Positions 1-6,905 of a stretch of DNA of 19,908 nucleotides are shown here, piece by piece. A program made the translations under genes and the position numbers. Positions within the stretch are counted from its first letter, which is position 1, and each line of letters opens with the position of its first letter. The DNA comes from JBFEUI01 sp041547565 (GTDB taxonomy: Bacteria > Pseudomonadota > Gammaproteobacteria > Thiohalomonadales > Thiohalomonadaceae), in contig JBFEUI010000044.1 in NCBI GenBank assembly GCA_041547565.1, forward strand, positions 1-19,908, given 5' to 3'. The notes below the pieces were generated by a model. That model had not been told where the DNA came from. It saw only the letters and a program-made list of their open reading frames with translations, and ran no database searches.

Positions 1-1212
1 CACGGCCAGAAGATGTCCAAGTCCAAGGGCAACGTGCTCGACCCGATTGACCTTATCGACGGCATCGAGCTCGAGGCACTGGTGCAAAAACGCACCACAG
101 GCCTGATGCAGCCGGAGATGGCCAGGAAGATCGAAAAGCATACCCGCGCCGACTTCCCTGACGGCATCCCCGCCTTCGGCACCGACGCACTGCGCTTTAC
201 CTTCGCCTCGCTGGCCTCCACCGGCCGCGACATCAACTTCGACCTCGGCCGCATCGAAGGCTATCGCAACTTCTGCAACAAACTATGGAACGCGGCCAAC
301 TACGTGTTGATGCAGACCGAGGGTAAAGACTGCGGTGTCGAGGGAGGCGATGTGGAGCTGTCACCGGCCGACCGCTGGATCATCTCGCGCCTGCAACGCG
401 TCGAACAGGAAGTGAACAACGCCATCGCCTGTTACCGCTTCGATCTGGCTGCCAACGCCATCTACGAGTTCACCTGGGACGAGTACTGCGCCTGGTACCT
501 GGAACTGTCCAAGCCTGTGCTGTACGACGAAGACAGCGCCCCCGAACTGCAGCGCGGCACCCGCCGCACCCTGGTGCGCGTGCTGGAGACTATTCTGCGC
601 CTGGCCCACCCCATCATGCCCTATATCACCGAAGAGATCTGGCAGAAGGTCGCCCCGCTTGCCGGAAATGACGGGGCCACCATCATGCGCCAGCCCTACC
701 CCGAGGCCGACACCGCCCTGATCGACGAGCAGGCCGAGCAGGAGATGCAGTGGGTGATGGACTTTATCGTCGGTGTGCGCAAGATCCGCTCCGGCATGAA
801 CATCGCGCCGAGCAAACCGCTACCGGTATTGCTGCAGAACGGCACCGCCCAGGACATGGCCTGGCTCGATGCCAACGAGTCATTCATCCGCTCGCTGGCC
901 AAGACCGAGTCGATCACCTGGCTGGACAAGGACGAGGAGGCCCCGGAGTCCTCCACCTCACTGGTCGGCGAGATGAAGCTGCTGGTACCCATGGCCGGCC
1001 TTATCGACAAGGATGAGGAACTGGCACGTCTGAACAGGGAGATCGACAAACTGGTGAATGACCTCAAACGCGTCGAAGGAAAACTTGCCAACGAAAAATT
1101 CGTCAGCAAGGCACCCGAGGCGGTGGTGGAAAAAGAACGTGCGAAGATGAACGAAATGCAAAGTGCGCTGAGCAAACTCAGGGAACAGCACACCAAGATA
1201 GAAAAGCTATAA
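1..1212 (+). CDS. valS: Valyl-tRNA synthetase, C-terminal part (5' end outside window)
   Basis: Class I aminoacyl-tRNA synthetase that charges tRNA-Val with valine in the cytoplasm. The reading frame is open from base 1 and begins inside the signature HGQKMSKSKGN, the KMSKS loop that binds ATP. So the Rossmann catalytic core and the editing domain lie upstream of the window. What follows is the end of the catalytic domain, the helical anticodon-binding domain (the stretch with DRWIISRLQR and HPIMPYITEEIW is typical), and a C-terminal coiled coil of about 65 residues rich in Lys, Glu and Leu (LARLNREIDKLVNDLKRVEGK onward). That coiled coil is the tRNA-contacting arm found in ValRS. The stop is TAA. 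The following hemerythrin gene starts 37 bases downstream with no terminator between them, so some co-transcription is possible. The family assignment is secure. Confidence 0.97.
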   Translation, partial: HGQKMSKSKGNVLDPIDLIDGIELEALVQKRTTGLMQPEMARKIEKHTRADFPDGIPAFGTDALRFTFASLASTGRDINFDLGRIEGYRNFCNKLWNAANYVLMQTEGKDCGVEGGDVELSPADRWIISRLQRVEQEVNNAIACYRFDLAANAIYEFTWDEYCAWYLELSKPVLYDEDSAPELQRGTRRTLVRVLETILRLAHPIMPYITEEIWQKVAPLAGNDGATIMRQPYPEADTALIDEQAEQEMQWVMDFIVGVRKIRSGMNIAPSKPLPVLLQNGTAQDMAWLDANESFIRSLAKTESITWLDKDEEAPESSTSLVGEMKLLVPMAGLIDKDEELARLNREIDKLVNDLKRVEGKLANEKFVSKAPEAVVEKERAKMNEMQSALSKLREQHTKIEKL

Positions 1213-1249
1213 GCGGTGTCTTACAGCAACACACCTAAAGGGGGACAGG

Positions 1250-1822
1250 ATGAACACACTGAAACAGAAGCTGAAACTGGTGCTTGCCGCTGCACTGCTT
1301 GTTGTTGCGCTGCTGTCCGTATTCCTTGAAGCAGGCGTGGCAACATTGGCGCCGTGGCTGCTGCTCGGCGCCCTGCTGGCCTACCCCCTGCTAACCCGCA
1401 GCAACAACAGATGCACCGCATTTCTTGTCTGGAAGGATGAGTACAGCGTAGGCATAGAGAGCTTTGACCGGGAGCACAAACGCCTGCTCAACCTGATCAA
1501 CAACCTGCGTGCCGCGGTACTGTGCAGCACCGGCGAGGAGTTCGAGCGCCACAACCTGGATGAATTGCTCGATTACACGCGCACCCACTTCAAGCGCGAG
1601 GAGAGGCTGATGGAAGAGCACAGTTTTTTCGATTACGAGGGACACAAGGCGCAGCACGACCAGATGATCGATTTTGTGCAGCGCTTTGTGGAACGCTACG
1701 AGGAAGAGGGCAACAGGGTGTTGTCCGAAGTGGCCGACTACCTGACCCAGTGGTTGCTGCAGCACATCAACGTGACCGACAAGAAATACAGCACCTTCTT
1801 CGCCGAGAAAGGCGTATCGTAA
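1250..1822 (+). CDS. Membrane-anchored bacteriohemerythrin
   Basis: A 190-residue protein with a hydrophobic N-terminus (residues about 9-27 and 31-49, likely two short membrane helices) followed by a hemerythrin domain (about 58-185). All seven expected di-iron ligands are visible with the family spacing: His76 (DREH), His113 and Glu117 (HFKRE), His132 and His136 (HKAQH), and His172 and Asp177 (HINVTD). Hemerythrins bind O2 reversibly at a non-heme di-iron site. In bacteria they serve as O2 sensors, carriers or scavengers, for example feeding O2 to membrane enzymes or protecting oxygen-sensitive ones. Most bacteriohemerythrins are soluble, so an N-terminal anchor is less common and suggests work at the inner membrane, perhaps near a terminal oxidase (inference). 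The ATG is preceded by a strong GGGGGACAGG ribosome-binding site. The gene ends in its own terminator. Confidence 0.9.
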   Translation: MNTLKQKLKLVLAAALLVVALLSVFLEAGVATLAPWLLLGALLAYPLLTRSNNRCTAFLVWKDEYSVGIESFDREHKRLLNLINNLRAAVLCSTGEEFERHNLDELLDYTRTHFKREERLMEEHSFFDYEGHKAQHDQMIDFVQRFVERYEEEGNRVLSEVADYLTQWLLQHINVTDKKYSTFFAEKGVS

Positions 1823-1841
1823 AGGCACACCGCAGTCATTG

Positions 1842-1869
1842 AAAAAGCCCGCCTTCATGCGGGCTTTTT
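1842..1869 (+). terminator. Intrinsic terminator after the hemerythrin gene
   Basis: Perfect 11-bp stem AAAAAGCCCGC / GCGGGCTTTTT with the 6-base loop CTTCAT, ending in a T run, 19 bases after the hemerythrin stop codon. This is a textbook Rho-independent terminator. The A run on the left also lets it work in the opposite direction, but no minus-strand gene ends here. Confidence 0.93.
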
Positions 1870-2126
1870 AATGCAGCCAATTGCCGGGTAGCGTAGCCAT
1901 CAGCATAAGATATTGTGTGTCTGATGGATTTCGGGTCTTGCTTCGATTTTCTTCCACTCACCGACTTTTGGCATTCACGTATTAAGTCGGCAGAAAGCGG
2001 CAAAACGGATAGCAGGCCGCCAGAAAGTCCCTTCGGTATAAAGGCTATACTTAATAGCAGGACTCATCGCCGCACCGGTCTCTGTATGGTGAATCCGAAA
2101 AGCTCTAGACTGTGAGGGTGTGTGGA
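1870..2126 (+). promoter_or_regulatory. Leader region of the PocR-GGDEF gene with two inverted repeats
   Basis: A non-coding stretch of about 250 bases with lower GC than its surroundings. It contains an inverted repeat CCGACTT (1961-1967) / AAGTCGG (1984-1990) and a second, GTATA-AAGGC-TATAC (2036-2050). The second overlaps a -10-like TATACT (2046-2051). The heptamer CAGAAAG occurs twice (1991-1997 and 2021-2027). I found no convincing -35 box at normal spacing, so the promoter would need an activator or lie elsewhere. An open frame across 1915-2115 shows no family features and is not taken as a gene. Confidence 0.3.
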
Positions 2127-3269
2127 GTGGAATATAGGTTTACAGATATTTTCGATATCCCGGCACTCACAAGGATTTGTGAGGGGTTCACTCGATTCAC
2201 TGGCATGGTTACTGCGCTGCTCGATATAGAAGGAAATGTGCATATAGCTACGGGGTGGCAGGACATCTGTACCAGGTTTCACCGTATCCACCCGGATACC
2301 GCAAGTCGATGTACTGAGAGCGATACGATTCTTGCTGGCCAACTCGAAAAGGGCAAGGAATACAATGTCTATCGCTGCAAGAACGGACTCGTGGACGTTG
2401 CCGTACCAGTAATCGTGAACGGGGAGCATCTCGGCAACTTCTTCACTGGTCAGTTCCTTTTTGATGAGCCAGACATCGACTACTTCAAAGCCCAAGCCAG
2501 CCAGTTCGGCTTCAACGAGAAGGCGTATCTTGACGCTCTGCAGCAGGTACCCGTGTTCAGCGAAGAACACGTCAAAAAAACCATGGTATTTCTGGTGGAA
2601 CTTACCCAGTTAATTGGCGAAATGGGGATGGAAAGACTTCGCATCCTGGAGTCGAAAAAACAAAACCAGCTTTTTCTTGAAGACCTGGTTACTCAACGTA
2701 CCGACGAACTGACCAAGGCCAAGGAGGCACTGGAGGCTGCCAATCAGGAACTCTCAATGATGGCACGAATTGATGGGCTAACGAAAATCAGCAACCGCCG
2801 CAGTTTTGATGAATTGCTTGAGGCAGAATGGCAGCGACTGGTACGTTCGGGTGAGCCGCTTTCACTGCTCATGATCGACGTGGATCACTTCAAATCATTC
2901 AATGACCACTACGGTCATTTGGCCGGCGACGAATGCCTTGTGACCATCGCCTGGATGTTAAAGGAAAGTCTGCATCGCCCATCCGACTTTGTCGCAAGGT
3001 ACGGCGGTGAGGAATTTGTCTGTGTACTTTCAGAAACTCCGCTTAATGGTGCGTTACAAGTCGCCGAGTTGATACAGGAAAAGCTCAAAGAGTTGGCTAT
3101 GCCACATGCGCTCTCACCAGTGGATTCACTGGTCACACTAAGCATCGGTGTTGCGAGCTGCCAACCGACTGTCAGCAGAACACTTCACGAGCTAATCGAC
3201 ACGGCCGACAAATGTTTATATCAGGCCAAGAGTAGTGGAAGAAATTGCGTGCGTTATCAGGAAATCTAA
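2127..3269 (+). CDS. Diguanylate cyclase with N-terminal PocR sensory domain
   Basis: About 380 residues. Residues 3-165 match the PocR ligand-binding family (FTRFTGMVTALLDIEGNV, RIHPDTASRC, YRCKNGLVDVAVPVIV, LGNFFTGQFLF). Its conserved cysteines are present (Cys48, Cys62, Cys84), and no membrane segment is seen. A coiled coil at about 165-210 links to a GGDEF domain (about 211-380) with DGLTKISNRR, the metal-binding DVDHFKSFND, and an active-site GGEEF at 293-297. An RxxD inhibitory site (Arg284-Asp287) lies exactly five residues upstream. The enzyme should therefore make cyclic di-GMP from two GTP and be product-inhibited. PocR domains are thought to bind small hydrocarbon-like ligands; the ligand here is unknown. 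I chose the GTG at 2127 because GAGGG lies eight bases before it. GTG codons at 2112 and 2118 are in frame but lack a ribosome-binding site. Confidence 0.9.
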   Translation: MEYRFTDIFDIPALTRICEGFTRFTGMVTALLDIEGNVHIATGWQDICTRFHRIHPDTASRCTESDTILAGQLEKGKEYNVYRCKNGLVDVAVPVIVNGEHLGNFFTGQFLFDEPDIDYFKAQASQFGFNEKAYLDALQQVPVFSEEHVKKTMVFLVELTQLIGEMGMERLRILESKKQNQLFLEDLVTQRTDELTKAKEALEAANQELSMMARIDGLTKISNRRSFDELLEAEWQRLVRSGEPLSLLMIDVDHFKSFNDHYGHLAGDECLVTIAWMLKESLHRPSDFVARYGGEEFVCVLSETPLNGALQVAELIQEKLKELAMPHALSPVDSLVTLSIGVASCQPTVSRTLHELIDTADKCLYQAKSSGRNCVRYQEI

Positions 3270-3299
3270 TCACCTGAATGATTGAACGCTTCTCCTCCA

Positions 3300-4574
3300 T
3301 CACAATTCACGTGCCCTTTCCCTGCCTGCCTGCACATCGACACGAGCGAGGATAATCGCCCCTGCACCGAACAGCAGCAACAGGGTCAACATCGACAGGC
3401 GCGGGCTGCCGGTCACCATGCTGGCCCAACCGATCATCACCGGCCCGAGCACCGCGGCAAATTTGCCCAGCATGTTGTAGAAACCGAAAAACTCGGCGCT
3501 TTTACTCGCCGGTATGATGCGAGCGTAGAGTGAACGGCTGAGTGACTGGATACCGCCCTGTACCAGACCGATCACCACGGCAAGGCCGTAGAACTCGACC
3601 TCCCGCTCCATCTGCGTGGCATAGACCACCACGACGAAGTAAACGGCGATAGCGATATAGATGCCTGTCTTCGGCCCCAGACGCTCTCCCAGGCGGCCGA
3701 AGACGATGGCCGCTGGGAAACCGACAAACTGCGTGATCAGTAGCGCGGTGATCAGACTCTCCGAGGCAAAGCCAAGCGCCAGACCATAGTCGACCGCCAT
3801 ACGCACAATGGTGTCGACCCCGTCGATATAGAGCCAGTACGCACAGAGAAAGAGAAAGACCACCTTGAGTTGGCGAATCTCATGAAATGTATCGTACAAC
3901 TGGTGGAAACCGGCCTTTATCGCCTCACCTGCATGTTTTCCCTTACCGTCGCGCTCTGTAACGAATAACGCCAGCGGCACGGTAAACAGCGCCCACCACG
4001 CCGCCACCGTGAAAAATGAAAGGCGCACCGCCGCGGCCGCATCAGCCAGGCCAAAGGTATCGGGGCTAAGCGTCATCCAGACATTCAGCGCAAACAACAG
4101 CCCCCCGCCGAGATAGCCCATGGCATAGCCCAGGGCGGAGACCCGATCCAGCTTTGCCGGCTCAGTGACAAAAACGATCAGTGAATCATAAAAACTGACG
4201 CCACCCGAAAAACCCACCGCCGCGGTCACATAAAACAGCACGGCCCACGCCCACTCTCCCTTGCCGACCAGCGGCATCAGTGCCGTCATTAGCACGCCGA
4301 GGAAAGTAAAAAACAACAGGAAGCGTTTCCGCGCCCCCCAGTTGTCTGCAATGGCTCCCAGAATTGGGGCAAGGATGACAATAATCAGGCTGGCACTGGA
4401 GTTGGCCACACCCAGGTAGAAAGTGCTCTCGCTGACATCCATGCCGGCACTCCAGTACTCCTTGAAGAACAGGGGAAAGAATCCCGCCATTACCGTGGTG
4501 GCGAAGGCGGAGTTCCCCCAGTCGTATAGCGCCCACGAGAGAATGGGACGTGTCAGCTTTTTCCCTTTAACCAT
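3300..4574 (-). CDS. MFS transporter, UMF1 (Atg22-like) family
   Basis: A 424-residue inner-membrane protein with about 11-12 hydrophobic helices. It shows features of the UMF1 branch of the major facilitator superfamily: the N-terminal ILSWALYDWGNSAFATTVMA motif, PILGAIADNWGARKRFL between helices 2 and 3, and VQGGIQSLSRSLYARIIPA in the second half. Bacterial UMF1 proteins are largely uncharacterised. Relatives of yeast Atg22 export amino acids from the vacuole, so a solute or amino acid exporter is a reasonable but unproven guess. The ATG at 4574 has a good ribosome-binding site (AAGGTAGG) seven or so bases upstream. The gene converges on the diguanylate cyclase with only 30 bases between stops and no clear terminator. 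No strong promoter is visible within 100 bases upstream; see the FNR-type promoter and terminator further upstream. Confidence 0.88.
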   Translation of the reverse strand: MVKGKKLTRPILSWALYDWGNSAFATTVMAGFFPLFFKEYWSAGMDVSESTFYLGVANSSASLIIVILAPILGAIADNWGARKRFLLFFTFLGVLMTALMPLVGKGEWAWAVLFYVTAAVGFSGGVSFYDSLIVFVTEPAKLDRVSALGYAMGYLGGGLLFALNVWMTLSPDTFGLADAAAAVRLSFFTVAAWWALFTVPLALFVTERDGKGKHAGEAIKAGFHQLYDTFHEIRQLKVVFLFLCAYWLYIDGVDTIVRMAVDYGLALGFASESLITALLITQFVGFPAAIVFGRLGERLGPKTGIYIAIAVYFVVVVYATQMEREVEFYGLAVVIGLVQGGIQSLSRSLYARIIPASKSAEFFGFYNMLGKFAAVLGPVMIGWASMVTGSPRLSMLTLLLLFGAGAIILARVDVQAGRERAREL

Positions 4575-4676
4575 GCCCCTACCTTAGCACGTAACAGGTC
4601 TTTACAACCTGCCTATCCATCCCGCAAAACAGCAACACTATTGCACCTTTCAGCGCTACCGCTGCCGGCTCCCTGA

Positions 4677-4756
4677 ATAAGAAAACCCCGCCCGGTATAC
4701 GGTATTTTCACCGTAGCCCGAACGGGGTTTCCGAAGCACAATTGGGAGGTTGTGTG
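4677..4756 (-). ncRNA. Candidate FNR-activated small RNA, about 80 nt
   Basis: This is a prediction from signals, not a known family. Reading the minus strand, an FNR/ANR-like box and a TATATT -10 box place the start at about 4756 and a hairpin terminator ends the RNA at about 4677. The 5' end forms a stem-loop: CACAA (4754-4750) pairs with UUGUG (4741-4737), and the 8-base loop is CCUCCCAA. ACCUCC is the anti-Shine-Dalgarno sequence of 16S rRNA, so the loop could pair with ribosome-binding sites. A short linker leads into the terminator. No convincing reading frame with a ribosome-binding site lies inside. FNR-class regulators are known to drive small RNAs (FnrS in Escherichia coli, AniS in Neisseria, PhrS and SicX in Pseudomonas), but I see no sequence likeness to FnrS. 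Alternative: the region is the attenuated leader of the MFS gene at 4574. Confidence 0.5.
4681..4732 (-). terminator. Long hairpin terminator acting on the minus strand
   Basis: In minus-strand RNA, 4732-4718 pairs with 4681-4695: GGAAACCCCG with CGGGGUUUUC, then UUCGG with CCGGG. A 2x2 mismatch follows, then UACGGU (4715-4710) with ACCGUA (4703-4698) closing a GAAAAU loop. Three pairs in the stem are G-U, which would become A-C mismatches in plus-strand RNA, so the fold favours the minus-strand transcript. The tail UUUUCUUAUU is U-rich but broken. It can end the candidate small RNA and also the methyltransferase message. Confidence 0.7.
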
Positions 4757-4762
4757 GGTGAA

Positions 4763-4804
4763 AATATAGATCGCCCGCCACACGGGCACTTTGACATAGG
4801 TCAT
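4763..4804 (-). promoter_or_regulatory. Class II FNR/ANR-type promoter
   Basis: The plus strand reads TTGACATAGGTCAT at 4791-4804. Against the relaxed consensus TTGAY-N4-RTCAA, nine of ten defined bases match. On the minus strand a -10 box TATATT lies at 4768-4763, giving a start at about 4756. The box centre (4797.5) is then at -41.5, the standard position for a class II FNR-activated promoter. Between the two lies an inverted repeat GCCCG-N5-CGGGC (4773-4787) covering the -35 region, perhaps an operator for a second protein. The box departs from strict TTGAT/ATCAA, so a DNR/NNR-like nitric oxide responsive regulator is also possible. Confidence 0.55.
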
Positions 4805-4865
4805 GCGGTGATGTGAATTGTGCGGGCGTACCCTTCCTGCCTATGCGGCTGGCCGGTGTGGAGAC

Positions 4866-5987
4866 TTAAGGTTCCGGCCGTATCACGATAAAACGGACGA
4901 AAGTGCGTACCCGGACAAGCTCCGCGACGGCAAAACCGGCCTTTGCCATGAGGGTACGCCACTGCGCTTCCGTGCGCTCCCGGCCGCGGGAGCTGATCAG
5001 CATCTGCATGTCAAAACCGGCTGTCATCGCATCGATGCCCCGTTCTGCCACCACCGTATCGGCGATCACTGCCACGGCCCCGCTCTCGCCCATCGCCTTT
5101 CGCAGGTTCTGCAACACCCTGACGGCACAGTCATCGTCCAGCCCGTGAAACACCGCGATAAACAGATACACATCCCCCTCGCCTGTCGCCGCCGGAATGG
5201 CCTCGAACATATCCCCACCGACAAAGTACATGCGTTCGAGCATGACCTCTTCCCCCTTTTGCCGCCAGTGCTCTGCCGCTCCGGCGATAACCCCTGGGCG
5301 GTCGAAAACGATCGCTTGCAGGGCGGGGTGGCGTTTCAGAATAGTCAGCGCCTTGCTGCCCTGCGAACCGCCCACGTCGATCACCCGCTCAAAGCATCCC
5401 CAGTCAAAATCATCGAGATAGGCGGTGCCGGTCAAACCCTCCACGGCATCCATGGCTCTGGAGAACTGCTCGTCGAACGCCGGGTGCTGGTCGAGGTAGT
5501 CGAACAACTCGGCACCGTGGCTGAGGACAAACGGCACCGCACCGCTGCGCATGGCCGGCTCCAGCGACTCCATCCAGGGGTGCGTCATCGCGGGCGAATT
5601 GTGCAGCAGGATAATGTCACGCACGCTTTGCGCATGGTCGCTGCGCAAACACTCGGAGAGGGGGGAGTTGGCGAAGTGGCGCGGTGCGCTCTCCCTGAAC
5701 ACCCCCAGCGAGGCCAACATGCGCATCAGGCGGTAGAGTTTGTCCTCGTCCAGCGACAGGGCCGCGGCCAGCTCAGCGCAACCGCGCTCGCCTGACGCCA
5801 GATGGTCGGCCAGGCCGAGTGAGGCGGCAGTATACAGGGCCCTGGATTGCCAAAAGGCGGAACCGATCTGGATGAGACGAAACGGCGGCGGTGTCAGTCT
5901 GTTTGGCAAGCTGGCCAGTCGCTCGGCGAAGGCCATCACCCGGTGAAACAGGCTTACCTTGAAACGGTTTTTCTGGAACGTTGCCAT
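4866..5987 (-). CDS. SAM-dependent O-methyltransferase, Methyltransf_2 family
   Basis: 373 residues, the usual length for dimeric small-molecule O-methyltransferases related to hydroxyneurosporene and plant phenolic O-methyltransferases. An N-terminal helical dimerisation and winged-helix domain (about 40-115, with FWQSRALYTAASLGLADHLA and the LYRLMRMLASLGVF stretch) precedes the Rossmann domain. SAM motif I is VIDVGGSQG (202-210); the family more often has DVGGGxG. A His281 in VFHGLDDD sits where the family has its catalytic base. It should methylate a hydroxyl of a small, probably aromatic or isoprenoid, substrate in the cytoplasm. No biosynthetic gene nearby names the substrate, and the protein could also be a carotenoid or quinone-type enzyme. 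The ATG at 5987 has only a weak ribosome-binding site. The TatD-family gene ends 109 bases upstream, so shared transcription is possible. Confidence 0.85.
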   Translation of the reverse strand: MATFQKNRFKVSLFHRVMAFAERLASLPNRLTPPPFRLIQIGSAFWQSRALYTAASLGLADHLASGERGCAELAAALSLDEDKLYRLMRMLASLGVFRESAPRHFANSPLSECLRSDHAQSVRDIILLHNSPAMTHPWMESLEPAMRSGAVPFVLSHGAELFDYLDQHPAFDEQFSRAMDAVEGLTGTAYLDDFDWGCFERVIDVGGSQGSKALTILKRHPALQAIVFDRPGVIAGAAEHWRQKGEEVMLERMYFVGGDMFEAIPAATGEGDVYLFIAVFHGLDDDCAVRVLQNLRKAMGESGAVAVIADTVVAERGIDAMTAGFDMQMLISSRGRERTEAQWRTLMAKAGFAVAELVRVRTFVRFIVIRPEP

Positions 5988-6096
5988 CGCTGTACCCGCT
6001 GACTGTTAGCCGCCTTACCCTCTAACCAATAATAGCCAATCATGGTTCCAGGGCGCCTGTCACTGGCCCACAGCGATGCACCCCGGGAGTCGGCTG

Positions 6097-6861
6097 TCAG
6101 TTGAGGCCAAACAGTGCTAGCGCATTGTCCGTGGTTTGCCTGGCGACCGTCTCGGGCGGCACCCCGCTCACCTCGGCCAGGGCTGCCAGGATCTCCGGCA
6201 GGTACTCGGGGCTGTTGCGTCCGCCCTGGTGCGCGGCGGGTGTCATATCGGGGGCGTCGGTCTCCAGCACGATGGACTCCAGCGGCAGCTCACGCGCCAA
6301 CCGGCGCAATTTGCTGGAGCGCTCAAAGGTCAACATGCCGCCGAAACCGAGTTTAAAGCCCAGGTCGATATACTGCTGCGCCTGCTGCAGGCTGCCGTTA
6401 AAGGCGTGCGAGGTGCCGCCCCTGAGCTTGAACCGCCGCAGGGTAGCCAGCACCTGGTCGTGCGCCTTGCGTACATGCAGCACCACCGGCAGGTCGGCAT
6501 CGCGGGCAATAGTCAACTGCGCCTCGAACAGCCGCTGCTGACGCTCGCGGTCCAGCCCCGTGACATAGAAATCGAGACCGATTTCACCGATAGCACAAGG
6601 CCGCTGTTCCGCCACCAGACGCTCAAGTGCATGGATATCCTCCATACGGTGCCGCGCGATATAGATGGGGTGGAGCCCCAGCGCCGGGTAGAGGCCTGAC
6701 TCGCGGCGGCATAACTGTAACAGCACCGGCCAGCCCGCCGCCTCGATGGCCGGTACCAGCATGCGTGTTACGCCCTGCGCACGGCAACGGGCCAGCACCT
6801 TTTCACGGTCAGCGTCGAACTCGGCAACATCGAGATGGCAGTGGGTATCGAACAGTTCCAT
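6097..6861 (-). CDS. TatD-family metal-dependent hydrolase (DNase)
   Basis: 254 residues with the complete metal-binding set of the TatD branch of the amidohydrolase superfamily. His7 and His9 lie in DTHCHLD, Glu93 in AIGEIGLDF, His129 in VVLHVRKA, His152 in TSHAFNG, and Asp202 in LETDAPDM. Family members are cytoplasmic 3'-5' exonucleases or DNases acting in DNA repair and RNA quality control. Sequence flavour and length are close to the YjjV/YcfH relatives, which differ in detail from TatD itself, so I leave the symbol blank. The Met immediately before ELFDTHCHLD is the natural family start. It lies 44 bases after the tcdA stop on the same strand with no terminator, so the two genes are likely co-transcribed. 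Confidence 0.92.
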   Translation of the reverse strand: MELFDTHCHLDVAEFDADREKVLARCRAQGVTRMLVPAIEAAGWPVLLQLCRRESGLYPALGLHPIYIARHRMEDIHALERLVAEQRPCAIGEIGLDFYVTGLDRERQQRLFEAQLTIARDADLPVVLHVRKAHDQVLATLRRFKLRGGTSHAFNGSLQQAQQYIDLGFKLGFGGMLTFERSSKLRRLARELPLESIVLETDAPDMTPAAHQGGRNSPEYLPEILAALAEVSGVPPETVARQTTDNALALFGLN

Positions 6862-6905
6862 ACAGCAAGCATAACAGCCCGCACGGCTGCTGCCCGCATG
6901 TGCGT

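Noticed and set aside
1915..2115. 66-codon open frame before the diguanylate cyclase gene
   Set aside because: No ribosome-binding site, no recognisable features, and it covers two inverted repeats that look regulatory.
4613..4804. 63-codon open frame on the minus strand across the hairpin region
   Set aside because: It starts inside the FNR-like box, runs through the -10 box and the terminator hairpin, and lacks a ribosome-binding site, so the non-coding reading explains it better.
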